Source: Diphasiastrum complanatum
Lineage: Eukaryota; Streptophyta; Lycopodiopsida; Lycopodiales; Lycopodiaceae
Length of the DNA: 64,000 nt
NCBI GenBank assembly: GCA_029204225.1
Contig: CM055095.1
Span: forward strand, 19,801,450 to 19,865,449
Reading direction: 5' to 3'
Numbering within the stretch: position 1 is the first letter of the stretch; each line of letters opens with the position of its first letter. The notes below the pieces were generated by a model that was not told the origin of the DNA, ran no database searches, and saw only the letters and a program-made list of their open reading frames with translations. Shown piece by piece: positions 11,298-24,690 of the stretch. A program made the translations under genes and the position numbers.

Positions 11298-13679
11298 ACA
11301 ATCACAATCTACTTTCAGAAAAAGACTTCTATTGAATGAAAATGCCAATTGTATAAGCATGCAATTACTAATAGCTTATTGTATTGAGTGCCATATGGCA
11401 AAAGGTCATTGGGGGTTGCCTGAATTACCAACTCCTATTACAAGTAGTATAAGGTAAAGATCATGTGTATTACTTTGGAACCATATACATTACTTTGGCA
11501 TACTTCAAATTCTCTTCTGGGCATTTGGGACGTACAAGGTGTAAGGAAGTACAAATGTAACATTGCTTGCCATTGAGCATAAGTTTAATATGTTTACGAA
11601 TTTTTGGAAAATTACACAAAAAAGCTACTATTCAAAATTTATCTAAACATAATGCATATCAGGAATGATTGTTTATGCATTTGACTATATTAGAATTTCA
11701 TTTGCATATTAAGGAAAATATGTGCCTCATCAAATGCAAATCTAACAAGTAATAGGCTTGCATGACCAAATTGAATACCCCGCTCACCACATAAGTACAT
11801 TCAATGTGAATTCAACAAGAAAAACTTGCCTGAAATATTTCTGAATAACCAAGATTCGTCTAGTAGCATAAATTATTGTTTCTCTCTTGTATGTCTTCAT
11901 TCATGCAATGGAGTGGAATAGGACTCGTGACCTTAAGGAGAGGATATGGAGTCTTACTAACCAGCTCAAAATTTATATAATTACTTATTTAAATTATCTT
12001 TACAATGTCAAATTTGAAGGGGAAAACCTTGTATATAGCAAATTGGGTTCCATACCTAATGTGCATCAAAGGAAAAGAGTTGATGATTCTAAGCATGCAA
12101 CTCATCATTTTTTTGAGAATTTAATAACTCGAAAAGTTTCTATGATGGTGATGTAGTTATGCACTTGCCATGTGGAGACACAAGGCCTCACAGGGCCTCA
12201 TTGGGTCTCATGAGCAAATGGAGCACTTAGAATGGACTAAACTTAAAGAAATATTAAACAATGCATGGTGTCCCCTAGTACCAATCATTTGGGGTGCTCA
12301 CAAATTAAGCAAGTGGCTAGGAGGCTGGGATGGGATGGAATCATCATAGCATAGCCCATAGGTCACATCTTCCAACATGTTATCAAAGTCAGTCCATCTC
12401 CAAGGCTTAACCTGAAACTCTAAGCATGTCTTGTTGCATGCCAAGAGGGACTGTGAAAGGTGTAGCTATGAATCTACCATCTTGAGGCAAAAGGCCTCGT
12501 TGGGACCCATAAGCAAATGAAACAAAGGCCCAAGCCATGTCTCTTAATAGCTTGCCTACAATTTTAGCCTATCATCATTGAGACAACTTTTGAGTTTTGT
12601 CGTCTCTCACTAAACAATTTATAATAGGCAATGTGACACATGGTTGATATCAAAGTTTGAAAGGCCTGAAAGTTATAATCTCATGAAGTGCCATGTAAGG
12701 CTAAATATCATATAAATCTAAGCTTTATATGGTACATATAGCAATGGGCTAAGGGGTTACACCACAATAGGACCCAGATTAACATGGATGCCATTTAGTA
12801 TCTAGCTATAAAATAAGGCTAAAGTCCCATATTTTTCAAGTTTTACAACATCGTATATTAGGATGCAATGTTACTACTTTGCAATTGCATCATTGTGTAG
12901 AATATTTACATTACACATTCACAATTTAGCCAAAGTTGATTTTGGATCCATGAGCTCCTAAATTTCCTTTTTCCACATGTAGATCCAACTTTGAGTTGGG
13001 TATGTGGAAAAAGGTCATAATCTATCCAACTCATACTAGAATGACAGTCCACACTCTAGAAAGAACCAACCAACAAGGTGGACAAATCAATGGTAGTGTC
13101 GGAAATGGTTCCATCAACCAATATACATTGAACATTAAATTCTGATATGCTATTACGAACAAGTAGAAACTTGTCTAGTGAAAATATAGGTAAATAATGT
13201 TGCAAATATCATAGATAATTGAAATATCTCAAACAACCATAACATCTTCTAGCATTCAACTTGATATACAGTGAATCAGGTGAGATAATTGAGGCATCTA
13301 AGATAGCCATAATATCTCCATCATTTAGTATGATCTGTTTACCTTGGTAAATGAACATGCATAAAACATATGGTCTACAATGACAAGAAGACATTGTTCA
13401 CAAATGGCTCGTGGCTGATTTATATGAACTAGAAATGCAAAAGAGATAATGATTAAAAGAAACACTTGACAAGAATTATGAGAGAATAAGAGTGTTCTTG
13501 AATTGAATGCTTCTTGAATGTACATGCATTGTGACGGAAGCACATATAGAATGTATAGTATAGTTTTCTATCACAAAGAAGCTACTTCTAATTATTGAAA
13601 TTTCACAATTCTAGCTTGTATAGTTTGATAAAATTCCACTTGTAAGTAGTGATGTGGCACATGCCACATGGCAAGATGC
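11294..13679. other. Non-coding interval
   Basis: The interval is AT-rich. Only short open frames occur, none resembling a known protein. I see no RNA gene and no clear element boundary. Confidence 0.4.
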
Positions 13680-15386
13680 CTAGTTGTAAAGACCCTAAAG
13701 GATTGCGCCTAAGATGAGGATAGCAAAACACAATAAGAGAGACTATGGAGCCAAACCGCCCAACCAATCCTAGATCAAGCCATGCCATGTGAAGCAAGAG
13801 GAGAAGAGAGAAACTGATAACCTAAACCCAATATGTCGACGGGAGAATCCCTACCTCATTATATAGAGAGTATAGTCCTGTGCATGAAACCATGCAATCC
13901 AAATGCATGTCAACTATAAATAGATCACCTCTCTTCATGCAGCCCTCCTGCCTATATCTGTCACACAGACATGAAATACTCCATATGTCTCAATCAGAGT
14001 GTCTGGGTCCTCTCAAGGTTATTAGTCACAAAATGGCCTTGACATGGAATTAAATCATAGCGTGACCAATAATCTCGAATACTGGAGGGTCGGTCTACAA
14101 TATTAGGACTATTCCAGGTCCTTAACCGAATATGGCCATGACATTCTTCCCTCCTTAAACTGCTTCTATCCTGAGAAGCTCCTCAAAATAGGAAAGAATA
14201 ATAGGTTCGGTTCCCTTAACTTTCAGTATTAACCAAGAAAATCATTATCATTAGTCTGACATATCAAACAAGTACTTAGAGATAAACCTATTTCCAATCG
14301 TTTATCTCTGTTCTGGAGTACAACTCAAGTTTGAAAATTATATTAAGCGATAAATTTCTCAACTGGGTTAGACTCACTACAAATTAGTAACATCACCTTC
14401 ATGTAAAACACTTACATGAACCACTGAGTGCAATATTTCCTTACTTAGGAGAGTAAAGTTAAAGAAATATAATAATAATTACAGTCTGAAATTATCCACA
14501 AACTTTGATAGACAATTCAATAAAAAGCTTCCAAGTACAATTATCCTTAGAATCCAATTATAAGATATGATAATTTATTTATCTAGAATCTCTAGGAGAA
14601 TCATTAAGGTATAGAATAATTAAAACTCAACTCTGAGTATCCCAGATACTCTTTTGAGTTAAATGCTCCTTCTGTTTCTAGCACCAAATGCAAGAAAATA
14701 GCACTCATTCATTTTATTAGACTTGTCTATCTCCTAAGATAACTGGAGATCCAATTAAATGAAGAACTGTACTCAAGCATTTGTAGACCATAAACTGTAG
14801 CAAAATAGCATCCACTAGATAAATTAAATTTTTCACAAATAAAATTTTTATCTTGTGAGAATGTCTATGAGTTCCATAGGTTCTCAAATAAAATACTAGA
14901 GTAGAGAGATTCAAAACACTGATCTGAATTCTTACTCAAATAATAGATCAAGAAATAATCATCACACTTAAGAATCATCACCATTCCTTTAAAACCTCTG
15001 ACAATAATTAAGTATCTATTTATGATCCGTCAATCATTAATATTTAGATTCGTATGTTTCATCAATCATAAGTGAAGCAAGAGGAGAAGAGAGAAACTGG
15101 TAACTTAAACCCAATATGTCGATGGGAGAACCCCTACCTCATTATATAGAGAGTAGAGTTGAAACCATGCAATCCCCATGCAGGTCAACTATAAATAGAT
15201 CACCTCTCTTCAGGCAGTCCTCCTGCCTATATCAAAGTGTCTGGGTCCTCTCAAGGTTATTAGTCACAAACTGGCCTTGACATGGAATTAAATCATGGCA
15301 TGACCAATAATCTCGAATACTGGAGGGCCGGTCTACCATATTAGGACTATTCCAGGTCCTTAACTGAATATGACCATGACACTAGT
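13680..15386 (-). mobile_element. Short LTR element with CTAGT target duplication
   Basis: A perfect 5-bp direct repeat CTAGT lies at 13680-13684 and 15382-15386. Just inside are TGTAAAGACCC (13685) and ...CCATGACA (ends 15381), the TG...CA ends of an LTR. The left LTR spans 13685-14143 (459 bp). A second, shorter copy at 15073-15381 matches 13789-14143, missing two internal blocks and its inner 100 bp or so. Beside the left LTR lies a pyrimidine tract TTCTTCCCTCC at 14144, a polypurine tract on the minus strand, so the element points left and its LTR starts TGTCATGG. The 930-bp interior shows no coding sense and no primer-binding site. It is either non-autonomous or badly deleted. Both LTR copies keep TATATAGAGAG and CTATAAATAG. 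Confidence 0.75.
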
Positions 15387-15736
15387 CCTATGTCCAACAA
15401 TGTAAATTCCTCACACGAGGTCTTATGGCATCTTTACAATTGAGTACAAAATGTAAAATAGCATTGTAGAGAAATTGTAGGACTATTTTTAGCAATTTTT
15501 GCCTTGTTGATGGATCTAGAGATCATGAGGTCAATTCTAGGGTTGATGACCTACTTTAGGGTATTGAATTTAGAGTTAGTTCACATACGGTTGAGGGGTA
15601 AACCTAAACCCTAGATCCGAGAAGAATATGTATATATATGATTCTTGTGAAATCAATGATAAAAAAAATCAAAAAATTTCACTTCCATCAGCATTGTCTT
15701 TGAGTGACGAGTTAAAGCTATCATATGTGAGTAATC

Positions 15737-16235
15737 TTATGCATTAATTACATTGTTTGGAAGGTACTGGAGTTGATTACAAGGTGTGTAGGGACAAGAT
15801 AGCTCCTCCTTGATCCCTTCTTGATCACGAAAGTCTTTAAATTCACTAGAGATATATTCTTCAAGCTTATCACTTCTAAAAACTTTGACCTTGTGATCAT
15901 GATGCTTCTCAACAAAAGTCTTAAACTTGACAAAACTCTCAAAAACATGTGTTTTAGAGGAAAGTAGATATACCCATTCATATCTTGAATAGTCATCTAT
16001 AAAGGTGACAAACTTTGTAGCTCCAGCATTTCTCTTTGTGCTAGCAAAATGCACATCTGAGTGGATCAACTCGAGAGGATGACTTGCCTTTGTGATTGAG
16101 CTAACTTGTGTGCCTTAGCCAAGGCACAAGCTTCACATACCCTTTCCTCTTTTGCCAAAGATCTTGGAAGGCTGAGAGAAAGCTCCTCCTTGCACATCCA
16201 TTGACTTGGTGTTGATGTGACCAAGCATCTTTTTT
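15737..16235 (-). pseudogene. Copia GAG-pre-integrase and integrase fragment
   Basis: On the minus strand, 16069-15737 reads as integrase core: LIHSDV-like opening, FVTFIDDYSRYEWVYLL, KVKVFRSDKLEEY and GIKEELSCPYTP. Between 16235 and 16070, in shifted frames, is the zinc-binding pre-integrase segment (RMGHINTKSMDVQGG, VCEACALAKAHK). The expected NGVAER tail is lost. The piece starts within about 50 bp of an opposite-facing copia piece at 16282. Confidence 0.8.
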
Positions 16236-16281
16236 CACAAATCAAATGTGGTCATGTTGCTCCCCTCAGCTACCATCACAA

Positions 16282-16954
16282 ATTGGTTAGGATCAACAAA
16301 AGCATCAAGTCATTCTGGGGAGAAGCTCTCATGTGTGCTAATTTTTTATGCACTAGAGTTCCATGTAGCTCTATAAATAAAACATCTTATGAGTTGTTCT
16401 ATGGCGAAAGGCCTAATCTGAAGACTTGAAGGTGGTTTGGTGCATTTGCTATGTCCATGTCCCTTTGGACACAAGGAGCAAGGAGGATCCATCATCCATG
16501 AAGGGGAACAAATGTTTCCAGAGATGTCATTTTGTATAAGACTAGAATGCATAAGCTTGAAGATGATTCATCTACCCACTCTATTGGAAGAGAGGTAGTC
16601 GAGATAAAGGAAGAGCTAGATCATGAAGAGGAGCTAGATCCAAGGACACCAAGCACACTAAGAAGATTCACAAGGTCAAGGATGGAGCCATCAAGGCTCA
16701 CGTACAAGGACAAGGGTATGCAAGATGAGGAAAGTACTTCTTCTTATGCTTTCATCACATCTTTTGAAGAGCCTCCAAATGTTAGTGAAGCTTTAGAATC
16801 AAAGAAGTGGTTTCAAGCTATGTGTGATGAGTACAATGCATTGATGGAGAATGATATTTGGATGCTTGTTGATCTACCTATGTATAAGGAATCGTCCAAG
16901 AACTTATCGAATTCCATTCTAGGGGAGTTCAGGTTGAATGGAGTAGGACTCTAG
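16282..16954 (+). pseudogene. Copia integrase C-terminus and start of RT
   Basis: The plus strand reads IKSFWGEALMCANFL and SYELFYGERPNL, the C-terminal integrase block. After a frameshift comes the integrase-RT linker (RRFTRSRMEPSRL), then the opening of RT, EPPNVSEALESKKWFQAM with NDIWMLVDLP. It is truncated before the catalytic RT motifs. Confidence 0.8.
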
Positions 16955-17334
16955 GGCATAACAAAAGTTTCATGCGAGTCCAAGGGATTGGAATCAGCAG
17001 TTCCATGAACTTTTGTGTAGCTAGTGACAAGGTTGTGGCATGTGGGAAGCTGGTCTGCGCTTTTGTGACCTGAACTATGGAGCCAATTGTCACAGAAGAC
17101 AGTACTGAGGAATCGGTGGTTAGGGTGATGGCAGAGGATGGGAGAATAGGTAATTCAGAGCGGGTGGTGATTGGGAGTGATTTCCAGCTGGTTGTGGTGG
17201 CTAAGTGTGATTGCTAGAGGATTCGACCGATGCTAGCTCATAGATTGCTAGCATGAAATTAGTCTTGAATCCATACACCTTTTCCTCCAAATAGAACGTG
17301 GCCAAGGATAAAGAAGAGAGACAATAGCGAACTA

Positions 17335-17617
17335 CTTTTTGGTCTTGGATTTTAGAGCTCTCTTCAACTCTCCAATAACAGTCTTGTACCAATCATATGG
17401 TTGAAGACAATTCCCTTATCAAACCCATGATATGATTCAACCAAATAGTGGAGGATCTGTGAGGAAATCCTCTCCTTTTTGGTCTTGGATTTAAAAGCTC
17501 TCTTCAACTCTCCAATAACAGTCTTGTACCAGTCATATGGTTGTGGACAATCCCCTTATCAAACCCATGATATGATTCAACCAAATAGTGGAGGATTTGT
17601 GAAGAAATCCTCTCCTT
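17335..17617. repeat. 140-bp tandem duplication
   Basis: TTTTTGGTCTTGGATTT recurs with a 140-bp period (17341 and 17481). Both copies continue through CTCTCTTCAACTCTCCAATA, CAGTCTTGTACCA, TATCAAACCCATGATATG and GAAATCCTCTCC. I cannot assign a coding origin. Confidence 0.85.
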
Positions 17618-17874
17618 TCATCATCACAAAATTGTTTAGGAGCTGGGCAGCTAGCTTCCTGAAGCAATCATTAGGGCCCTTTTTGGACTCAAAAAGGGCC
17701 TCTTCCTTGCCTAAAAAAGTTTGTTAATCATAATTAGGTTAGTGCTAATCAATCCTACGTGGCACTTTTACCTTGGGTTACACATAGGGTGAGCAAGAGT
17801 TAAGGGCTAAATGTAGGTCCCATCATCCATAGACTTTTGTAGGTACTTTGTAAGGCAAGACTAGGATATTCATG

Positions 17875-18480
17875 ATTCTTTTTTCTCTCTAAAATCACAG
17901 TAAGAAGGCATAGAAATCAGGCCTTCTCAAAGATGAAAATCACACCTAAAAAACAAAACCTATCTTGAAGGCCAAATTTTTCATTTCTTTTGGTTCAAAA
18001 TCATGATATTTAGTCGTTTCACTTCATCAGAGGGCCAAAAAAACGTATAGGAGCCCAAAAAAAAAAATGTATTCTGGAGGCTAAATTTTCATTTTTTTTT
18101 GGTCCGAAATCACGATTTTTGGTCGTTTCACTTCATTAGAAGGCCAAAAAAAATGTTTAGGAGCAAAAAAGAAAAGTCATAATCACAGAAGGGCATGGCC
18201 GATGGCCTTTGATTTGGCCTTCTGATGAAGTGAAACAACCAAAAATCGTGATTTCGGATGAAAAAAATAAAAATTTAGGCTTCAAGATAGGTTTTTTTTT
18301 TTTGCTGCTAAACGTTTTTTTTGGCCTTCTGATGAAGTGCTAAAAATCACGATTTCGGACAAACAAAATGAAAATTTGGCCTCTTGGATACGTTTTGGTT
18401 GTTTTTTTTTTATGTAATTTTCATCTTTCAGAAGACCTGATTTTTGTGCCTTACCATGATTTTAGAGAGAGAAAAGAATT
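17875..18480. mobile_element. Fold-back element: about 606-bp imperfect palindrome
   Basis: The left end ATTCTTTTTTCTCTCTAAAA pairs with the right end ...TTTTAGAGAGAGAAAAGAAT. The match continues inward through AAATCAGGCCTTCT, AAGATGAAAAT, TATCTTGAAG and GTTTCACTTCATCAGA to a centre near 18185. Each arm itself holds two copies of a roughly 105-bp unit with CGATTTTTGGTCGTTTCACT. It has no open frame. This is typical of a MITE or fold-back transposon. No convincing target duplication was found at the ends. Confidence 0.8.
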
Positions 18481-19360
<880 letters not shown>

Positions 19361-19654
19361 AAAGCTCCTCTTGACTAGTCAAGACCAAGTCCTTTTAAAA
19401 CCCTTTATTCCATAAACCAACAAGAAAAGACATAGCTGAAAAGTATACAGTACTAATAAAGCACCGTAAAGCAAAACATATTTCAAGACATCCAGCTGGT
19501 ACCTGTCACCATCCCACGCGCAAGTTAGCACAGTGAGGAAGACAGGTGTCAATGCCAAATGTCAGTTGTTATCCATGTACAAAATACGTTTAACTTAACT
19601 AATCAGCTTGCAATGTAAATAAAATTTTATAGTCTGATCTTCCCTTACTGAAAG

Positions 19655-22600
19655 TTGGTTATAGTGATAGGCCAAACCATATCGACACCGTATCAAGACG
19701 AATGCCATGCTGGTCAGTTTGATGGTTTTGGTCCTTTTTTTGTGATCGTGCAATTGACATTGAATAGTTTGAGTGAGACACATCAAATGTTTGTGACAAG
19801 TATAGCCACACGAAAAAATCTTCCAACCTATGAAGAGTTAGGTGGATTGCTTTTGCAGGAAGAACAATGTCAAGAGAACTTGAGTCATCGCAATAGGGGA
19901 TTTGATCAAGCTCTTGTAGTGAGAGGACATGGTGGTAGATTTGGTCGTGGAAGACACCAGTCAAGAGGTCGAAACTCAAATCATGGATCATTCCAAAAAT
20001 TTCAAGAACAATCCAATGATGGCTGGAATCGAGGCAATTGGAATCAAGGCCGAGGTCAAGGATGCGACTATTCTAGAAAACATAAGTCTAGAAATTGTAG
20101 GTACTGCAACAAACCTGGCCACTGGGAGCATGAATGCTTCAAGAAACAAATGGAAATAGAACAAAGACAAGTGGGCAATTATGCTGATCAACATCAATAC
20201 GATGATGATCAATATGAAGATAATACAGGTGAGAGTTCAAACTTGTTCATTACAGCATTAATGACAAGTAATGAAGCCAAGGATACATGGTACATTGACA
20301 GTGGTGCGTCCAAACACATGAATTCAAGGAAAGAGTGGTTTTCATAACTCAAGAAAACTCACAATGGTGATGAAGTCGGACAAGCTGATGGTCAATTGCT
20401 ATATGTTAAAGGAGTTGGAGTGGTACCAGTGAAGTTAGCCAGTGGGAAGATAAAGCGGATAAGCAATGTACAATATTTACCTGGCTTAGCTAACAATCTA
20501 TTATCTATTGGGACGATGGCTGATCAACAAATCAAGGTTGAGTTTGACAGCGACAAATGTCTCGTCAAGGACACCAAAAATCACTACAAAGTGATTGCTA
20601 CAGGAGCTAGAGTCAATGGGAATCGACTCTACAAATTGAATGCAAGATCTTTTACTCAAGCTATGATAAGCACTATTGATAGTCGAAGTGACCTTTGGCA
20701 TCAAAGTTTTGGTCATATTAGTGCTCAAAGCTTGCAAATCCTTAAAAGAGGTAATCTAGTTGTTGGATTGCCTGATATCTCTTTTGAAGGAAAAATTTGT
20801 GGGGGTTGCATTTTGGGAAAACAGCATAGAGAGAGAGATTTCCCAAAGGTGGAGCAAGAAGAGCCAATGGCATTCTTGATCTTGTTCACAGATCAAACTA
20901 GGTCCATTAGTGGTTGTTACTATTTCATCAAGTAGACATTTCTGGATTTATTTCATAAGCATGAAATCTGATGTTTTTGCCAAGTTTAGAGAGTTCAAGG
21001 CTCTAGTTGAAGAACAAACAGGTTGGTATATTAAGACTCTCAAATCAGATGGTGGCGGTGAGTATTTTTCAGCAAAATTTATAGATTTTTGCAAGGATTA
21101 GGGGATCAAGAGGCAAACTACTGCACCCTGTTCACCACAACAGAATGGAGTTGCAGAACAGAAAAATAGATCCATTGTGGAGATGGCTAGGGCAATGCCT
21201 AAGAGCAAGGGTCTGCCAAATACCTTTTGGGCAGAAGCATGCAACACAGCTACTCATATCTTGAATCGGTGTCCTACGAAGTCTGTGGATGGTAAGACAA
21301 CTTAAAAAGCTTTTACTGGAAAGAAATCTAATGTTTCTCATTTACGAGTATTTGGTTGTGATGCTTAAGCTCATGTGTCTGATGAAAAACGAAAGAAACT
21401 GGATGAAAAAGTTGTTAAGTGTATTTTTTTTGGATATGATGAAAAAGCCAAAGCATACAGGATGTATGACACAGATGCACAAAGGATCGTGATTTCCAGA
21501 GATTCTACTTTTGATGAGATGGGTCAAAATGACCAAATGAAACTGACAATTGATTCCTTTGATGATAAAGCCAAAGTACGGGTGAAGAAAGAAGTATATG
21601 TCAATATGGAAGAGCCAATGGAAAAAGACAGGGTTAATAATGAGACTCCTAGGAGAGTGCCTAAGTGGTACTTGTCAGTAATAGGTGACTAATAAGGGAG
21701 ATACTCTCGAATCAAGTGAGCAGGGAGAGCTTAAGAGATCAGTAGAAATCGAAAATCTCCAGCTCAACTAGAAATGAATCTAGCCCTAATGGGATCCATG
21801 TTAACGACTCAAGAACCTAAATCTTTTGACGAAGCAAAAGAACACAAGGAGTGTGTGCAACTATGGAAATAGAAATGGAGGCTATATCGAAGAACAAAAC
21901 ATGGGACTTGGTTGAGCTATCTGATGGTAAGTTTCCTACCAAATGTAAGTGGATCTACAAGGCGACGTATGGAGCGGATAGGCAACTCAACAAGTACAAG
22001 GCATGACTAGTTGCAAGAGGTTTTGAGCAGCAAGAAGGTATAGACTTTGAGAAGACCTTTGCACCTGTAGCCAAAATGGTAACTATTCATTCTATCATTG
22101 CAATTTCTACTTTCTATGATTGGAAAATCCAGCAAATAGACGTCAAATCTACTTTGCTTAATGGAGTGTTGGATGAAGAGGTATATTTAGAGAAACCTCA
22201 AGGGTTTGTTGAGCCAGGGAGAGGTCATTTGGTTTGTAAACTCAATAAAGCCATATACAGATTAAAGCAAGCACCACGAGCGTGGTACGCTTGATTGATG
22301 AACACTTCAAGCGAAGGGGAATGGTAAAGAGTGATGTTGATCCTAACCTTTACATTCTTAGACAAAACTCAGATATAGTGTTCGTTGTCCTCTATGTTGA
22401 TGATTTGATTATTACAAGAAGTAATATGGGCTTAATTGATGAAATCAAATCATACCTTTCCAATACCTTTGACATGAGCGATTTAGGGTTGATGCATTAT
22501 TGTCTTGGTATTGAAGTTTGGCAAAAAGAAGACAGTGTTATTCTTATGCAAAGCAAGTATGCACGGAATCTATTGTATAAGTTCAATATGTAGGACTGCA

Positions 22601-22954
22601 AGCCACTAAGTACTCCAATGGAGGCCAATACCAAACTTTCTGCATTGGATGAAGCCGAGAAAAGTTGATGCATACTTATATAGGCAGTTAGTGGGCAGTT
22701 TAATCTATTTGACACACACATGTCCTGATATTGCTTATGTTGTTGGTGTGGTAAGTCAATTTATGCAAGAAACTAGTAAACATGCTCGAACAAAACACAT
22801 TGAGATACATCATCACTTTGTTCGAGAGAAAATAATTGATGGCGCCATTGATCTAGTTTTTTGTAAATCTGAAAATCAAGTGGCTGATATTTCTATTAAG
22901 TCCTTAGGTAAATGTCAATTTGAGAATCTTCTTAGTCTCTTAGGAATAGAATAA
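19655..22954 (+). pseudogene. Copia polyprotein, near-complete pol with many breaks
   Basis: The frame opens inside gag (ETHQMFVTSIATRKNLPTYE), so the N-terminal gag and the 5' LTR are absent. In order there follow a CCHC knuckle CRYCNKPGHWEHEC; the protease active site WYIDSGASKHM (about 20289); pre-integrase LWHQSFGHISAQSL; and integrase with LKSDGGGEYF, QQNGVAEQKNRS and LRVFGCDA. RT includes IQQIDVKSTLLNG, YRLKQAPRAWYA and the catalytic YVDDLIITRSN. Stops and frameshifts occur near 20347, 20935, 21101, 21302, 21366, 21690 and 22294. Near 22785 RT jumps directly to ARTKHIEIHHHFVREKI, so most of RNase H, including its acidic catalytic core, is deleted. Reading resumes to SLLGIE before the polypurine tract. 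Confidence 0.92.
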
Positions 22955-22969
22955 TGTAATTTTATCACT

Positions 22970-23170
22970 AAGGGAGAGTGTTAGAAATCAATAATAAACT
23001 TCATTGTTACACTTCTTAGTTATTGTTCACGATGTACTTTATTATTGACTAATAGTCTACTCCTAGGTTTTTTCTCTCTATCAAGGTTCAGGGTTTATTT
23101 GTACATTTTACATTCAGTATGATTTAGTGTGATAGAGTGATATTGCGTGTTTTTCTTCTGTTGAATTATT
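22970..23170 (+). repeat. Polypurine tract and start of 3' LTR
   Basis: AAGGGAGAG (22970-22978) precedes TGTTAGAAATCAATAATAAAC at 22979. The first 190 bases or so match, in the same order, the reverse complement of the LTR at 41099-41345 (CACGATGTACTTT, GACTATTAGT-like, CTCCTAG, CATTTTACATTCAGT). Similarity ends near 23170, short of the expected CA end, so the LTR is truncated or overwritten by the next one. Confidence 0.75.
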
Positions 23171-24484
<1,314 letters not shown>

Positions 24485-24495
24485 TGGTATCAGAG
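24485..24495 (+). other. Primer-binding site (initiator tRNA-Met)
   Basis: TGGTATCAGAG is an exact match to the usual copia site. It follows a CA-ending LTR. Confidence 0.85.
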
Positions 24496-24690
24496 TAATT
24501 TCACTACTTCTTTATTTGATTCCAACATGATATCAGAGCAAAAGCTCTAATACTTGATATCTTTCACGATATCAAATTAATATCATATTCTTCAGTTATT
24601 TTCAACCTTTCAATATCAGAGAATAAATTTCCTATTGTTGGCATTACTACATCTTAGCGTCATCAATACAAACGACAAACTAAGTTCTAG

